From NCBI GenBank assembly GCA_035582835.1, contig JAYKAV010002919.1, positions 408,605-472,604 of the forward strand: a stretch of 64,000 nucleotides of DNA. Direction: 5' to 3'. This document shows positions 50,101 to 61,122 of this stretch, one piece after another. The stretch is from Phoebastria nigripes. Taxonomy: Eukaryota; Chordata; Aves; Procellariiformes; Diomedeidae. The notes below the pieces were generated by a model. It ran no database searches. It saw only the letters and a list, made by a program, of their open reading frames with translations, and had not been told where the DNA came from. Both the position numbers and the translations under genes were made by a program. Numbering within the stretch: the stretch's first letter is position 1; each line of letters begins with the position of its first letter.

Positions 50101-52955
50101 GCAGCGAGCTCTGCCCAGGCTGCCTGGTCACGCTGCTATTCTGTGTCTATAAAACCCCATTACTGCTGAAATTCTCCATGCCAGATGCAGCACAAGCCTG
50201 AACCTGCCAGCAGGCTTGCAGGAAGACAAACATGGGGAAAATGGGTGCAGTTACTCAAAGCTTGTGGTCAGTGCAATGGTTTCGGCAGGGAAACTTCACC
50301 ATCCTGCTGATGGGCTGGCTCCAGAACATTTGTGCATCTGCTAAACAAAGTCCCTGCCATACCAACAGCATCTAAAAGGACAGTTTTGACTCAAACTTCT
50401 GATTATTTTTAACCTGGGCTACTTCTCCAAGTGCACCTTTCTCACAGCAAAGACAAGAGCGACAGGACTAAAACCCAATGCTTTGTTTGCTTTTGGGGTG
50501 CGACTCCACACCTATCTAGAGCGATGCGGAAACCTTGACAGGCTGAGCTTCATCAGCCAGAGCAAGGAGCACTCGTCCTACTAGGGTGCACATCCAGCAC
50601 GTCAGGAACCTCTCCAGGATGGGGAAAGATGAGAAAAATCAGCTCTTTCTCACCCTGATACTACCACAGCAGCCCTCCTGAATGGTCCCCACCTCTTTTT
50701 AATACATATAGGCTAAAACTGAGCTAAGTAATTCTCCACTACGGCCAACAGCAGAGATCGAGTCACATTTCCCATAGGTAATCCAGTTCCCTAAGGCATC
50801 CACGCAGCTCAGCCCCGCAGCAGGTTTCCACACTGTCCAAGGGCAAGGGCTGCCCAGGGAAGCAGGGTTTGGGTTTTCACTTTACCACCTCCCCAACCAT
50901 CTCTGCCTTGCTGTGCAACCCAGCAGCGTATCTGCATTTTTGAAGCAGAGCATTATGCTTACCAGATGCTCCCAGATAACGCTGGGGCTCATTACAAGTA
51001 ATACTTTTATCTTGCATGAGTTCACCCAAAAAAAAAAATCATACGAGGGAGCCTGTAAAACATGTTGGCTGCCTAATTTATAAAGACATGTTAGGCTTTA
51101 AAAATACCTATGGGAACAAGCAAAGTTGTGAACGATAGCTGTCAGTGTATTGGGATTTCAACCTGAGCCACAAAAGCCAAGACACTGCCGATTTAGCCTA
51201 ATTCACGTTTGCTGAGCAGTCATTCTGTTCAGCTCATGGCTCAAATTGGGCCAGTTTATATCCATTTTGGGAAACACAGCATTCTCTATGGAACTTCATT
51301 TTTATCACCCAGATCCCAAGATGAATCCTGAGCTGCAGGAACAAGTGCAAGCGTCCCCATTTGTTAAAGGCAAGTCCTCTAATCTGTCACAAACCCATAA
51401 CTGAAAAAATATAACCAAAGAAAAACATAGTAAGGTTTGTCCCACATATTTGCTAACCATGTAGCATCCTCCAAGCAAGGAGCTCTAAAGCAAAGGTGAC
51501 ATACAGCATCCTCTAAAAACCAGGCAGGTACCCTCCCTGGGGCAGCCTAGCATCCTTGCCACATACAGGACACCAGCATCACCCTGACCAGGGGAAGAGC
51601 AACTTTTCAGGGATCCTTTTCCAAAACATAGCTGGAGAGGAGTTGTTTCAAGCATAAATCATCCCTGCTGGGTCCATCACAGCCTCCCGTTCCCTTGAGA
51701 TGACAGCTCTGCAGCAGGTTACACACAGCAACTTCTCAAGCATCCTTCCCTGCTTCTCGCTATGGGTGAGCTCTGCCCCATCCTCTGCCTTTCCAGCTAA
51801 CCTGCCAAAGCCTGCATTAGAAATTAAGGATATTTTTTCTATAATGAGGAGGATTTTTCAATAGAAACATAGCAACTTTCCCCCTCCGCGTGTCAGCTGT
51901 TGAAATTGCAATAACGAGCACAGAAGGCTAAACCCACAGCTAAGCACAGGCCAGATAAGCAATTTCTCAAGCACAGCTTTGAAAGCCCTTGTGAAATGCG
52001 AAGGCTTTCCCATTTCCAAGCTGTCTGTATTTACCTAGCGAGCTAAACCACCGTATCCTGTTTGTAAAGAAAAAGAGCAACAGGATTTCAAGTCCGGCAC
52101 TGCCACAGCTCAAGAGCTGTGATCCCACCTCTCCTTTGCACACCCAAGTGCCCCAGCACTCCATCCCACAGCAGAGCTGATTGGCATTAGCGATGGTGCT
52201 TTTCACCAATATTACGCTAAACTGCATCAATCTGGCATCCCATTATCCTGTTATCTTCTGTCCTGTTTATTTTAATATCTCAGTCTACAATCAAACATCT
52301 TTAGGCGCTTGTGCTCTTCAAGGGTTAAAATATTTGCTGCTCACACACCTGATGAGGTTAAGACAGAGGCTGTAGTGCTGATTAATCATCAGCAGTAGTT
52401 TCCTCAGCATTTCCTGCAGAATAGTACCTAAACAAACATCACACCAAGACTGGCTCCTCTAGGAGCCTCACGTGATGCTTCAAATACTTAAAATAGTACA
52501 TCATTGCAAGCGCAAACACAGCCCCTTTGGGATAATTTAAAATGGATTAACCTCCAGATAGGGCCATATTAAGAGAAGCAAGGTTTGGGTAAGACAATGC
52601 ACCTTGCAGAAAGCCACATACAAAAAACTCGAGTAGCGCTGCAGAAAAGAGACTGAGTTGCAGAAACCTCCTCATCAAATGCAANAGAGTATGGAAAAGT
52701 CAGCCTTTGGTTTATAGAGCAGATGGGTGCAGAGGAAAGGGGCATTTTGCCCCCTTCCAGGCCACCCTTCGCTCTGTCCTGGCAGGGGCTAAGGCACCCG
52801 GAACCCAGCGCTGATGGCACTTACTGAAGGAAGCGGCTCCACTCTCTCCAGGCTGTTTCAAAGCTAATCTTTGGGAAAACAGGCACAACTTGTCCCGTGA
52901 CATTTTTCTGTTGGGCACATCTCCAGTAAATCCCCNCACAAGTCCCTGGCTGGGG
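44169..52955. other. Non-coding DNA, no gene recognised
   Basis: No exon was recognised in this 8.8 kb stretch. Several parts are C/A-rich on the plus strand (for example around 45.2 and 47.8 kb). A T18 run occupies 45909-45926. Frames of 100-130 codons show no family features. AT-richer segments at about 47.28-47.42 and 51.00-51.12 kb could be regulatory but carry no decisive motif. No retroelement was identified. Confidence 0.55.
45909..45926 (+). repeat. T18 homopolymer
   Basis: Eighteen thymines in unique sequence, preceded by GCAGTGG and followed by AGACAGTG. No associated element was recognised. Confidence 0.9.
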
Positions 52956-52970
52956 CCAGCAGAGGGTGCC
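52956..52970 (+). promoter_or_regulatory. CTCF-like binding site
   Basis: CCAGCAGAGGGTGCC, preceded by TGGGG, differs from the vertebrate CTCF consensus core (CCAGCAGAGGGCGC-type) mainly by one T for C. It has the same plus-strand orientation as the site at 15.66 kb. Two sites in tandem orientation would not by themselves form a convergent loop, but each could pair with an outside partner. Occupancy is unknown. Confidence 0.45.
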
Positions 52971-55900
52971 CAGGGTGGCCACAGAGCCCGTGCCCCAGCA
53001 AGGTGGCTCTTGGCTTGGCAGCTCAGACCCATCTGCTTTCCCTCCCCCTGCCTTGTCCAGGCTCCCAACGCCCGAGCTGCAGGATCGACCCTCCTGCAGG
53101 AGACAGTTGTGCTCTGGATGTTTCCAGTCACTTCTCACACTCCTCAGGGACTTCAGGATGTGCAAACAAGAACAATTAAAAAAAGCTATGCGAATTGGAG
53201 CTTAACACCATCAGAAAATGCTATCTGGAGGAAGGAGCATCACTTGTCCTCCCTAATGAGCTTTTGCAGGTGACGAGCAGCTGCTCTGCAGTGGATGTGT
53301 TCATTGTGGTGACATCCCTCATGGGACCTGCTTGGGCAGGACAGGAGTTTTGTCACCTCCAGGACCATGGCATTCCTGCCACCCAGCTCCATCCCCCCAT
53401 TTGGCAGAGCAAGGATGCCAGCGCCTCAGCCACCTCTCCAGCTACCGCACTGCAGGAGAGGCCGGGTGCTGCAGGTGGGGACATGGGACCAGGACACAGA
53501 TGCTCTGGGCTGCTGCGTGGGCTGCATTCAAAGGCCTCCAGCAATGAGGCCGCAGGGGTTTCCTGTGCCACATGCTCAGATGTGACAGAAACATCTGGCA
53601 GAATTACTGCTGAACAGGTCATTAAAGACACATGGGGACCAATGGACCATCCCTTCCAAGAGCCACACACAACAAACCACTCTCCCAAGACCCAACCCAA
53701 AGGGCAACAGGGCTACCACTTCTGCGGCAAACCCTGCCAGCCAAAGCTTCTCCTCACCTTCCCCACACAGCCTCCCCACATGTGGGACAGGGGTTTGGGG
53801 ACTATCCCACCCACCCAGCCCCTAGGTCTTTGGTATAGAAATACCATGGGAGTATCCTTGGAGAGCTAGAGCAGCCCCTGACTTCTTCTTAAAGCTCGGG
53901 GCCAGACCCTCTTCCCAAGCCCACAGCCAAGGCCCATGCTCCCGCACAGCACAGCTGGGAAGTTGGTTTCTCCAAGGTCATTCTCAGGATGCTGGCAACC
54001 ATCACACCACTCCCCTTGAGGGCACCGAGGACCTTCCAGCTCCTCCTCACAAACCCTGCTTCCTCCAGTGTTTGCAGGGAACAGCTTGTAACCTTCTCAT
54101 GGACAAGCCATCATGACCTGTCGTGGAACAGGTTCCCTTCCCTCCCCTCCACCTTTTCTGGCTGCAGCAACAGCACCATCACAAGACCAATGCCAAGAGG
54201 CAAGGGTGGTTTGGTGAAGCAGAGGGAAAAGCCACCTCAGCTAGATGTAAGAAGGATTAAAGCTACAGAAAATTTGCCCTACTGACTCCAGTCAATGGCT
54301 GTTATTTAGNGTTTAGCAAAGCACTGCCGTCTCCAAGATGTTGGACCTGTTCCATCAAGCCACCCCCTTTCACATGCGCTCCTCCAGGCTGCTGTCAGGT
54401 GCTGCAGTGCTTTCCTGTGCAGGGGATTCTCNGGCTGTAACCACAAACCTTTACTCCAAGGGTGACCTTCAGCAACCCTAAAGGAGCAAAAGCATCTCAA
54501 TGGACTCCCNAGATAAAACTAAGAACAAGGAGAACTTTGGCAGGGGGGAAAAAGCCATGAGCAGAGGCTGGACCCAGGACTGTTAACCATATCCCCAAGG
54601 CAGGCTCTCTCATACCCAACGTGGGTGTATGTCTTTATACCTGTGAGACAAACTGGGCAAACTTGAATATAACTTAATGCTTTTGGAGTTAAAGTTGGTG
54701 TGAGCAAGGTCACAAGGAAATGCAGGCTCTGACACTAACACCGTCACAAGGCGCTTGCCCTCCCGATGCCACAGACTGCACATCAGGGCAGAGCTGTAAT
54801 ATTTACCTGTCCCTACGGGCACAGGGAAAACGAGTTAACTGATCTTATGAAATCCACTAATTAATGTTTGTAAAGATTCAGAGATGAGAGTTGCTATATA
54901 ATTATTTTATAGCACGCCCAATTCTTTATCAAGGAACCTGGTCATAACCTCAAAGCCTAGAATGATGCCTTGGTTTAATCCAGCCCTTTTCCAGCCCAAT
55001 TTAGCAGTAGCCAGGCTGCTACAGTGCAGAACGTGACTCGTCCAAGCCCTTGAAGGACAAGTCAGGGTTTCAGAGCCCAGCCTAGGCTGGGAAGATAAAA
55101 ACTAATGTTAAAATGCAAGAGACATTCTGCATGAACAGCGCTGGGACCACGTAACATCACTTATGCTATCTAAAACCACCAAACTCTTGCACAGTCGTTT
55201 TATTCCCAGCCAAGACAAGCCTGGCATGAATTGAGAGCAACTCCACTGTGGTGCCAGCGATGGCACCCCTGGAAGACCCGTACAATGCCAATCCCAGCTG
55301 TGCCAGCAGCTCACAACACCCACCCGACGGCAGCAGAGACTGGAGCAACTCAGCACCAAAGTGTTACAGCAGGGAAGAAAGCACATCCTTGATTAGCATC
55401 TGCTGAACCGCTTGCTAAGCCAGGGAGGGCAGTGAACAGAAGCCTTCCCACCTGCATGGGTAAAATCACACATGTGCTATCTGTCCCCTCCATGTCGCAG
55501 GGCCACAAGAGCTGGATACCCTGGAAAGCATTAGTCCACGAGCNGGATGTGGCTGGGATTGCACGTGGCACACCACGCAGCAGCAGCAAGGTTATTCTTA
55601 GGAGAAGGTGGTTTCTCAGGTTAAGCTCTTAATACCCAATTAATTTTTTTGCACATTGCTCCAAACGCCTCTCCCGCTACTTTTGAAGACGGCAGCATCA
55701 GATTTTCCAGCAGGAAAAGTTTTCTGTGTAACAAACGTTTTATTTCAGCAACGTGCTAAAGAAGTGCAAAGGGTCACGGGAGCTTTGAGATGACATCAGC
55801 CTCTTTACTATTAATCCTGTGTTGAACATTATCCAGGAGAGAGTAATTTTTAATGGGGCCCTGGTTCGTCTTGTTTAAACTTGCACATACCTGAGCTACT

Positions 55901-58032
55901 TTTAGGCCTAAACCCACAGAAAAGAAAATAATGCAACTTGGCTTTAGTGCAAGCAAGAGAAGTGCTAATTCCACCTTCTTTTATCTCTGCGTTTACTCAG
56001 TAGTACAGAGTAAATACACGAAAATGGGGATTGTTACATTAAGGCACACCTAATAATACTACACCATTCTTAATGCCAATTAACTCTGGGGCCTTTCAAC
56101 ATTGCAATCACTCAGAGCGCACTTCAGATAATACAGCTGATAGAGTAAGAAAAAAAAAAGCAGCGGTGTGATCAGCAGCTATAGGTAAGGCTGAGCTTTA
56201 ATGAGTGAAATGAAAATGTTTATCACAGCAGCACACAGCACCTTTGTTCTGCAGGTCTCCAGGGCTTTATCGATAACTAACCAAGCTCGGACGCCGTTAT
56301 TAAATATTATGCCTTTGTATGTACAAGAGGCAAGCCCCAAGCAGCCAGAAAGAAATTGAAGAACCCCAATTCAGCACAAAAGTTTCAGCTTATCCCAGAT
56401 TTACAAATAAAATCAGGTGTAAAGGAACTGAACAGCTGGGCTAGGCTTGCCCAGCGAGCCACAGCAAGAGGCAAGGAGGGAACCAGGCATCCTGCCTCCA
56501 GCATGGCTTGGAGCTGGCTTGGGTCTTGCTCCACGTGAGCAGAAACTGCCGAAGGAGATGGAATTACATGGATTACATGATCAAAGGACCAAAATCCAGC
56601 CTGTGTGAAGGACAGAGTTGCTGCCTCTAGAGATGGGTTTTCTCTGCCGGGATGTGGGTTATACAGGTTTCCAGCCCATTTATTAGACATAGCGCTCGAT
56701 GGTGCCCCAGAAAAGCCTACAGAAAGCATAAATTTATATTAGTAATCAAAAGAGACTTCAAAATTTTTTTTTTTTTACAGCCATCTGTCTGCTAGTAATG
56801 GCAAAGAGTCTCCCATGAGACCAGTGTCCGGGTCTGACACCGCTGCCCAATTACACCAGCAGAAGCCAGTGCCGGCAGAGAGGAGACACGGGTCCNTGGT
56901 TCACAATCCTGCTCCCAAATAACTCATGAGATGCCCAAAGCTGAACAAGAGAAACCTACAGTAAAGGGGGGAAACTCCACAGCTGACGAGCAAGCAAGAA
57001 GCTGCAGGAGCCTGAACTGCTCAGCAGTTCAAGAGGGAGCTTTTAATTTTCATGCTCTAAATTAAGTCATCAGGTTTGGTTATTTTTGAGATGGAAGGTA
57101 TGATCTTCCTTTCTAAATATACACGTGGAAGGCTGCCAGGGGGAACGCAGGCCTCCAAAACCAACAGGCAATTCAGCTTTCAGGAGAAGAGAAGCCCTCG
57201 GAGACCTCAGGAGCTGTTTGAAAGGTCTTTTTCACGGCAGGGAGAGGAGACATCGGTAGGCTTTGCAGATGGGGAGAGCCTACGTTTCTGATGCAAACAG
57301 AAAAGTGACAGAGCCTTCAAAGCAGAGAAGACGTGTGTAAGCAAGAGCGGCCCTGCAGTTCAAACAAGCCACACCGCTCTTGATTCAACAGCCTCCCGTT
57401 AATGAGCGGGACGGTGCCCCGAGGAGGAAGCGAGGAGCTGGCGATACTCACTGTGCCTTTGGATCGTTCTCACACCTTTGACTGAATTAGCTCAGCTCGT
57501 TTTAAACCTGTTTATGGCCAGACCGCAACGTTGCACATTGTCATTAGCTACCCGAGGGTACAGGACCTGTCTGACAGGCGCTCCAGACTGCAACAAAACC
57601 TGCCAGGGCTTTGCTGGAGGAAGGCTCGGGCTCCTCGCAAGGGTGGGATGCTTCGGGAGCCAGTGCAAACACCCACAGTGGCATTGCCCACCCACGATAC
57701 GAGGGGTAAGGCAGTGCTGTGGGCATCATAGGAAGCCCTACAATACAACCCCCCACACTATTTCCTTCTACCTATCAACCCCAAAGAGTGATTAGATTAA
57801 TTAGGGGAAGGTGCACTAATGCCAGTTGGGCACCAGTACCACCCAGGACATCAGAATGCTCCAGACTTCAATGCACAAGAGGCAGACAAAATCCTCAACA
57901 AGGAACCAGGCTCACACGTACAAGTGTGGCATAAGCCCACGGGACGGGAGCTCCCTCCAAAGCACACCAGCAGCTCTGAACAAGGGTTTTCAAGTTTCAT
58001 AAGAATTCCAGCTTCCAAAAGCATTGCTTCTC
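52971..58032. other. Non-coding DNA with a large AT-rich island
   Basis: Up to about 55 kb the sequence is GC-rich and repeat-free. The longest open frame of the window lies here (224 codons, plus strand, 53.20-53.87 kb), but its composition and lack of any domain suggest chance. The 55.6-56.33 kb island is listed separately. A minus-strand segment at about 57.45-57.61 kb has a GTGAGTA donor but contains stops in the frames examined and is not called. Confidence 0.5.
55600..56330. promoter_or_regulatory. Large candidate conserved non-coding element
   Basis: About 700 bp of AT-rich, non-repetitive sequence with the texture of a vertebrate conserved non-coding element. Visible cores include CAATTAAT near 55637, TTAATCC at 55811-55817 (OTX/bicoid class), AGTAATTTTTAATG near 55844, TTTACTCAGTAG near 55992 and GCCAATTAACTC near 56074. 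Both flanks are GC-richer and unremarkable. The frames through it are closed, so it is not a hidden exon. This is inferred from composition and motif density only. Confidence 0.35.
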
Positions 58033-58142
58033 TGCATTTTGCCCTGAAAATCCAAGATTTCCAAATGTTGAGTAGTTCTAAATTTTCCACCGGGGATCAA
58101 AAAGCATTTAGGGGAAAAAAAAAAAAAAAAAAAAAAAAAAAA
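58033..58142 (+). repeat. Duplicated unit, copy 1, with poly(A)
   Basis: An ~80-bp unit beginning TGCATTTTGCCCTGAAAATC, ending in GGGG and then A28 (58115-58142), directly abutting the assembly gap. It is about 90% identical to the unit on the other side of the gap. Both copies end in long poly(A). This could be a tandem repeat whose middle was not assembled, or the same locus assembled twice with errors. Confidence 0.9.
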
Positions 58143-58156
58143 NNNNNNNNNNNNNN
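58143..58156. other. Assembly gap (14 N)
   Basis: Fourteen consecutive N between two poly(A)-tailed copies of one unit. Homopolymer and repeat together readily break short-read assemblies, so the true distance here may be larger or zero. Confidence 0.98.
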
Positions 58157-58261
58157 TGCATTTTGCCCTGAAAATCCAAGATTTCCAAATGTAGAGCAGA
58201 TCTAAATTTTCCATCAGGGATCGAAAACCATTTACGGCTTAAAAAAAAAAAAAAAAAAAAA
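58157..58261 (+). repeat. Duplicated unit, copy 2, with poly(A)
   Basis: Starts with the same TGCATTTTGCCCTGAAAATC as copy 1, then differs at about ten scattered positions (for example GTAGAGCAGATC against GTTGAGTAGTTC) and ends in A21 (58241-58261). The substitutions are spread evenly and exceed normal heterozygosity, which favours a genuine older tandem duplication over a simple haplotype artefact. Confidence 0.9.
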
Positions 58262-61035
58262 CAACAAAACACTGAGGAGGATTATTCAAAAAAAGCATTT
58301 CAATGGGGTGGGGGAAGTAACCTGCAACACTTATGCCAGGCAGAGAGTTGGCTCAACATTCAAAACCAAGGTTTTAGGAGTTGCTAAATTTAAGAAAACA
58401 CCTTGTTACAACTTATAAAGGCAATTGATTAAATCACAGAATCTGACACTATGGAAAAATAAGTTATTGCTTGAGGGGGAGGGAAAGAAGAAATTTTTGT
58501 TCAAATGCAAGTATAACTAGACTGATTTGTGCCAAAGAATTTCTTTTTTTTTTTTTTAACCCTGCACTGTTTGTGTTCTGTGGCACAGACCAGGGAAACC
58601 TGGTTTCAGCTCAGAGCTTGTGTTTACAGTGTAGTCACCAAGCCTCAAAAGGGAAGGTCTAGAGCCATGGGATGCCACCCCACCGAGCACGGTGCAAAGC
58701 GGGGCCGTGTAACAAGAGCAGCCCGATGGCCTCCAAACAGTAAAATCATGCTTGCTTGGATTAGCACTTCGGACCAGTTTTGCAAGTGCAATGACTTCTG
58801 AATAAGTGTCTAGAAGTTTTCACTGGAGCCATAACAAAGTCAATCTAACTCATTTCAACAGGCTTTTCCCAGTTGCAAAGACAGGCTTGCCCGTGTTTTA
58901 TAGGGGAAGGAGCCTATCGGGGGAGATGCAAGTTGAGAGCGCAATACCCGTGAATTTTAAAGTCATCTGCGCTGCCTTTTATCTACGTGTTGCTGAAAAC
59001 ATGAGCAGGATCATGGCAAATCAGGTCATTTCACACCACAGAGCCATAAAAGAGCTCTCTGGGTCTTGCTGCTCTGGTTAAAGATGGCTTGGGCAGAGCA
59101 GCGCTCGCAGACAGACGACCCACCAGCCCTTCCCCGTGCTAATCAGAAACAGCCCCATCCGTCTTGGAGACTAAAACCAGTCCCCATTGCTGCTCTGCTG
59201 AATGAGCAAAACCCATCAGCAGGTTTCAAGTGAATTCTTCTTCTTTCCTATTGGGCTGGATCTAATTAGGAAAGGAACAGCACCACCAGAAAGGCTAAAA
59301 TTAAACTGTCCCCTCAATTAGCAAAACATCACTGGCAGGAAAGCAGGACCTCTGGTTTGCTGTCTGTGTCTTTGGTTTGGCTCTCCGGGAGCACCAGGCA
59401 CTCCCCTGCCTTCAGATCCCACTTGGTAGTTGGATGCTAATTTAATTAAATCGGGGTTTCAGCAACAAAACAGGCAACTTTCTGGAAAATGCCTGAGTGG
59501 GGACAGGCTGACTAGTACTGTGGTCACTGTCCTAAAGCCAGAGCTGCTCCTTATCCAAGAAATGGAGAAGGAAAGGGAGATGGAGGTAAAACAAGATTGC
59601 TGGCCATACCGGTGCTCCCCAGCATCCTGAACCTCCACCAAGCATGACGGAGGGAAAAGGGCCAGCCTGGACCTAAATTTATCCCTTCTTCTGCCTTACC
59701 CCATAAAGGAACCTACCAACGTTAAGCCAAAGGAGGAATGCTCTCACACTAAAATTCATCAAGATTTCACCCAAACCCACTACAATCACGACAAGAAGAT
59801 GAACCGGTTTAATTACTAGCTCCTGGATTNGGCTGTTGCTGCCAACTCCTCAGTGCAATACCACATACAGAAGTCCATCTCCGAGCACGCATATGCTCAC
59901 GAACATCAAAAGGCATGGAGATGCCGCTCGGGAAACCAGGTATTCTGATGCAAATACATCCAGCCCCATTACCCAGAGCTCAAAAGCAAGGCTCAACCAG
60001 AAATACAGCTTCTTCAGACCAGGATCCCTTGCAACATCCAGTCTTTCCTGCTTCTAATAAGATCTGGAATTGCCCTGAAAGAGCCTTTCTGAAGATAGTT
60101 CAGAAGACCTGTTTTTAGACTTCACCTCTCTACACACACAACTCCACTGAAGGTCACAGGACAGGAGGTGGTGACAGTCCCATCACCTCCAGATGTCTCC
60201 TNCCTCGTGGCAAGGATGTCACAGGAACCACAGAGGGATCATAAAATTCATATAAGTATCATCTTCATTTTACATTCCCTTGAAAAGAAGTGACTTGCCT
60301 GAAGCACAATTACAGAACATGACCCACTAGCTCCCAGTTTACCATACTGGGACGTGGCAGACTGCAGGTTTCCTATTGCAAATCAGCAGCTCCCCCCACC
60401 CATGCTGCAAAAAAGCTTCTGCTCAGTGTTTCAAAATGAGTGACTAATGAGGAACATGTCCATTTTTCACTAAAAAAAAAATTCTCCCAAAAGACTGCAA
60501 GATTTATAAAAAGTGGACCCAAACAATGGTAAGAGAAGAGGCCGCTCCTGCGCTCTGTTAATGGGCTGTTAAATTATCCCAATTACATGTGTTGCAATGT
60601 CACATATTTAGCTCTGTAACAAGCAGTAAAATCTTGGCATTGCTTTTGGCCAAAGGCAATTGCTTATCAAATGCAGTGCCAGAGAAAAATGATAACTATT
60701 TCCTAATGCATTAGAGGAATTTTGCACTAGATGCAGAGCTTCATTAGCCAGAGACAAATCCATTGTGATCGCACGGTTTTAATCCATGTGGGCTCTAAGC
60801 CGGCACTGCGAGAGCAGGTTGTGGCAGGGAGGTCTGCGCAAAGTGGCTCCTGTTGAAAATGAGATGAGCAGAGCGCAGCCAAAGACACATGCACTGATGC
60901 GTGTTAATTTACTCATGCTGCTTTTTATTATTATTTATTTAGAAAGCTTGCTTTCTACATTCAATGAGCTGCAAAGAGGGAACGTCAGCAGCACAGAAAG
61001 GATTTGTAAGCGTTCATTACGCTACGTGAAGGATT
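58262..61035. other. Non-coding DNA, no gene recognised
   Basis: No exon was recognised. A T14 run lies at 58544-58557. The 58.95-59.06 kb part is AT-leaning and smooth, like a conserved element, but has no decisive motif. The 60.53-60.80 kb island is listed separately. Frames are below 95 codons. Confidence 0.55.
60530..60800. promoter_or_regulatory. Candidate conserved enhancer island
   Basis: An AT-rich, non-repetitive island with GTTAATGGGC, CCCAATTACATG, AATGCATTAGAGG, CATTAGCC and TTTTAATCC cores spaced over 270 bp, bounded by ordinary sequence. The arrangement of several TAAT and ATTA cores fits homeodomain-controlled enhancers. Conservation and activity are not visible from the sequence alone. 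Confidence 0.3.
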
Positions 61036-61122
61036 TATAGAATCATAGAACCATTTAGGTTGGAAAAGACCCTTAAGATCATTGAGTCCAACCATTAACC
61101 TAACACTACCAAGTCCACCGCT
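61036..61122 (-). mobile_element. CR1 LINE 3' end, severely truncated
   Basis: Read on the plus strand: TATAGAATCATAGAACC, then TTTAGGTTGGAAAAGACCC, then TTGAGTCCAACC and AACCTAACACTACCAAGTCC. This is the reverse complement of the avian CR1 3' end, so the element lies on the minus strand. Only about 87 bp remain and the coding part is lost. It is closely related to the copy at 9.5 kb. Confidence 0.92.

Noticed and set aside
53195..53869. Longest open frame (224 codons, plus strand)
   Set aside because: Starts without a convincing context, has no domain or signal, and GC-rich DNA gives such frames by chance. Overlapping frames on both strands are equally open.
57450..57612. Minus-strand segment with GTGAGTATC donor and CTTCCTCCAG acceptor
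   Set aside because: The splice sites look fair, but the frame that is open at the acceptor end runs into a stop before the donor.
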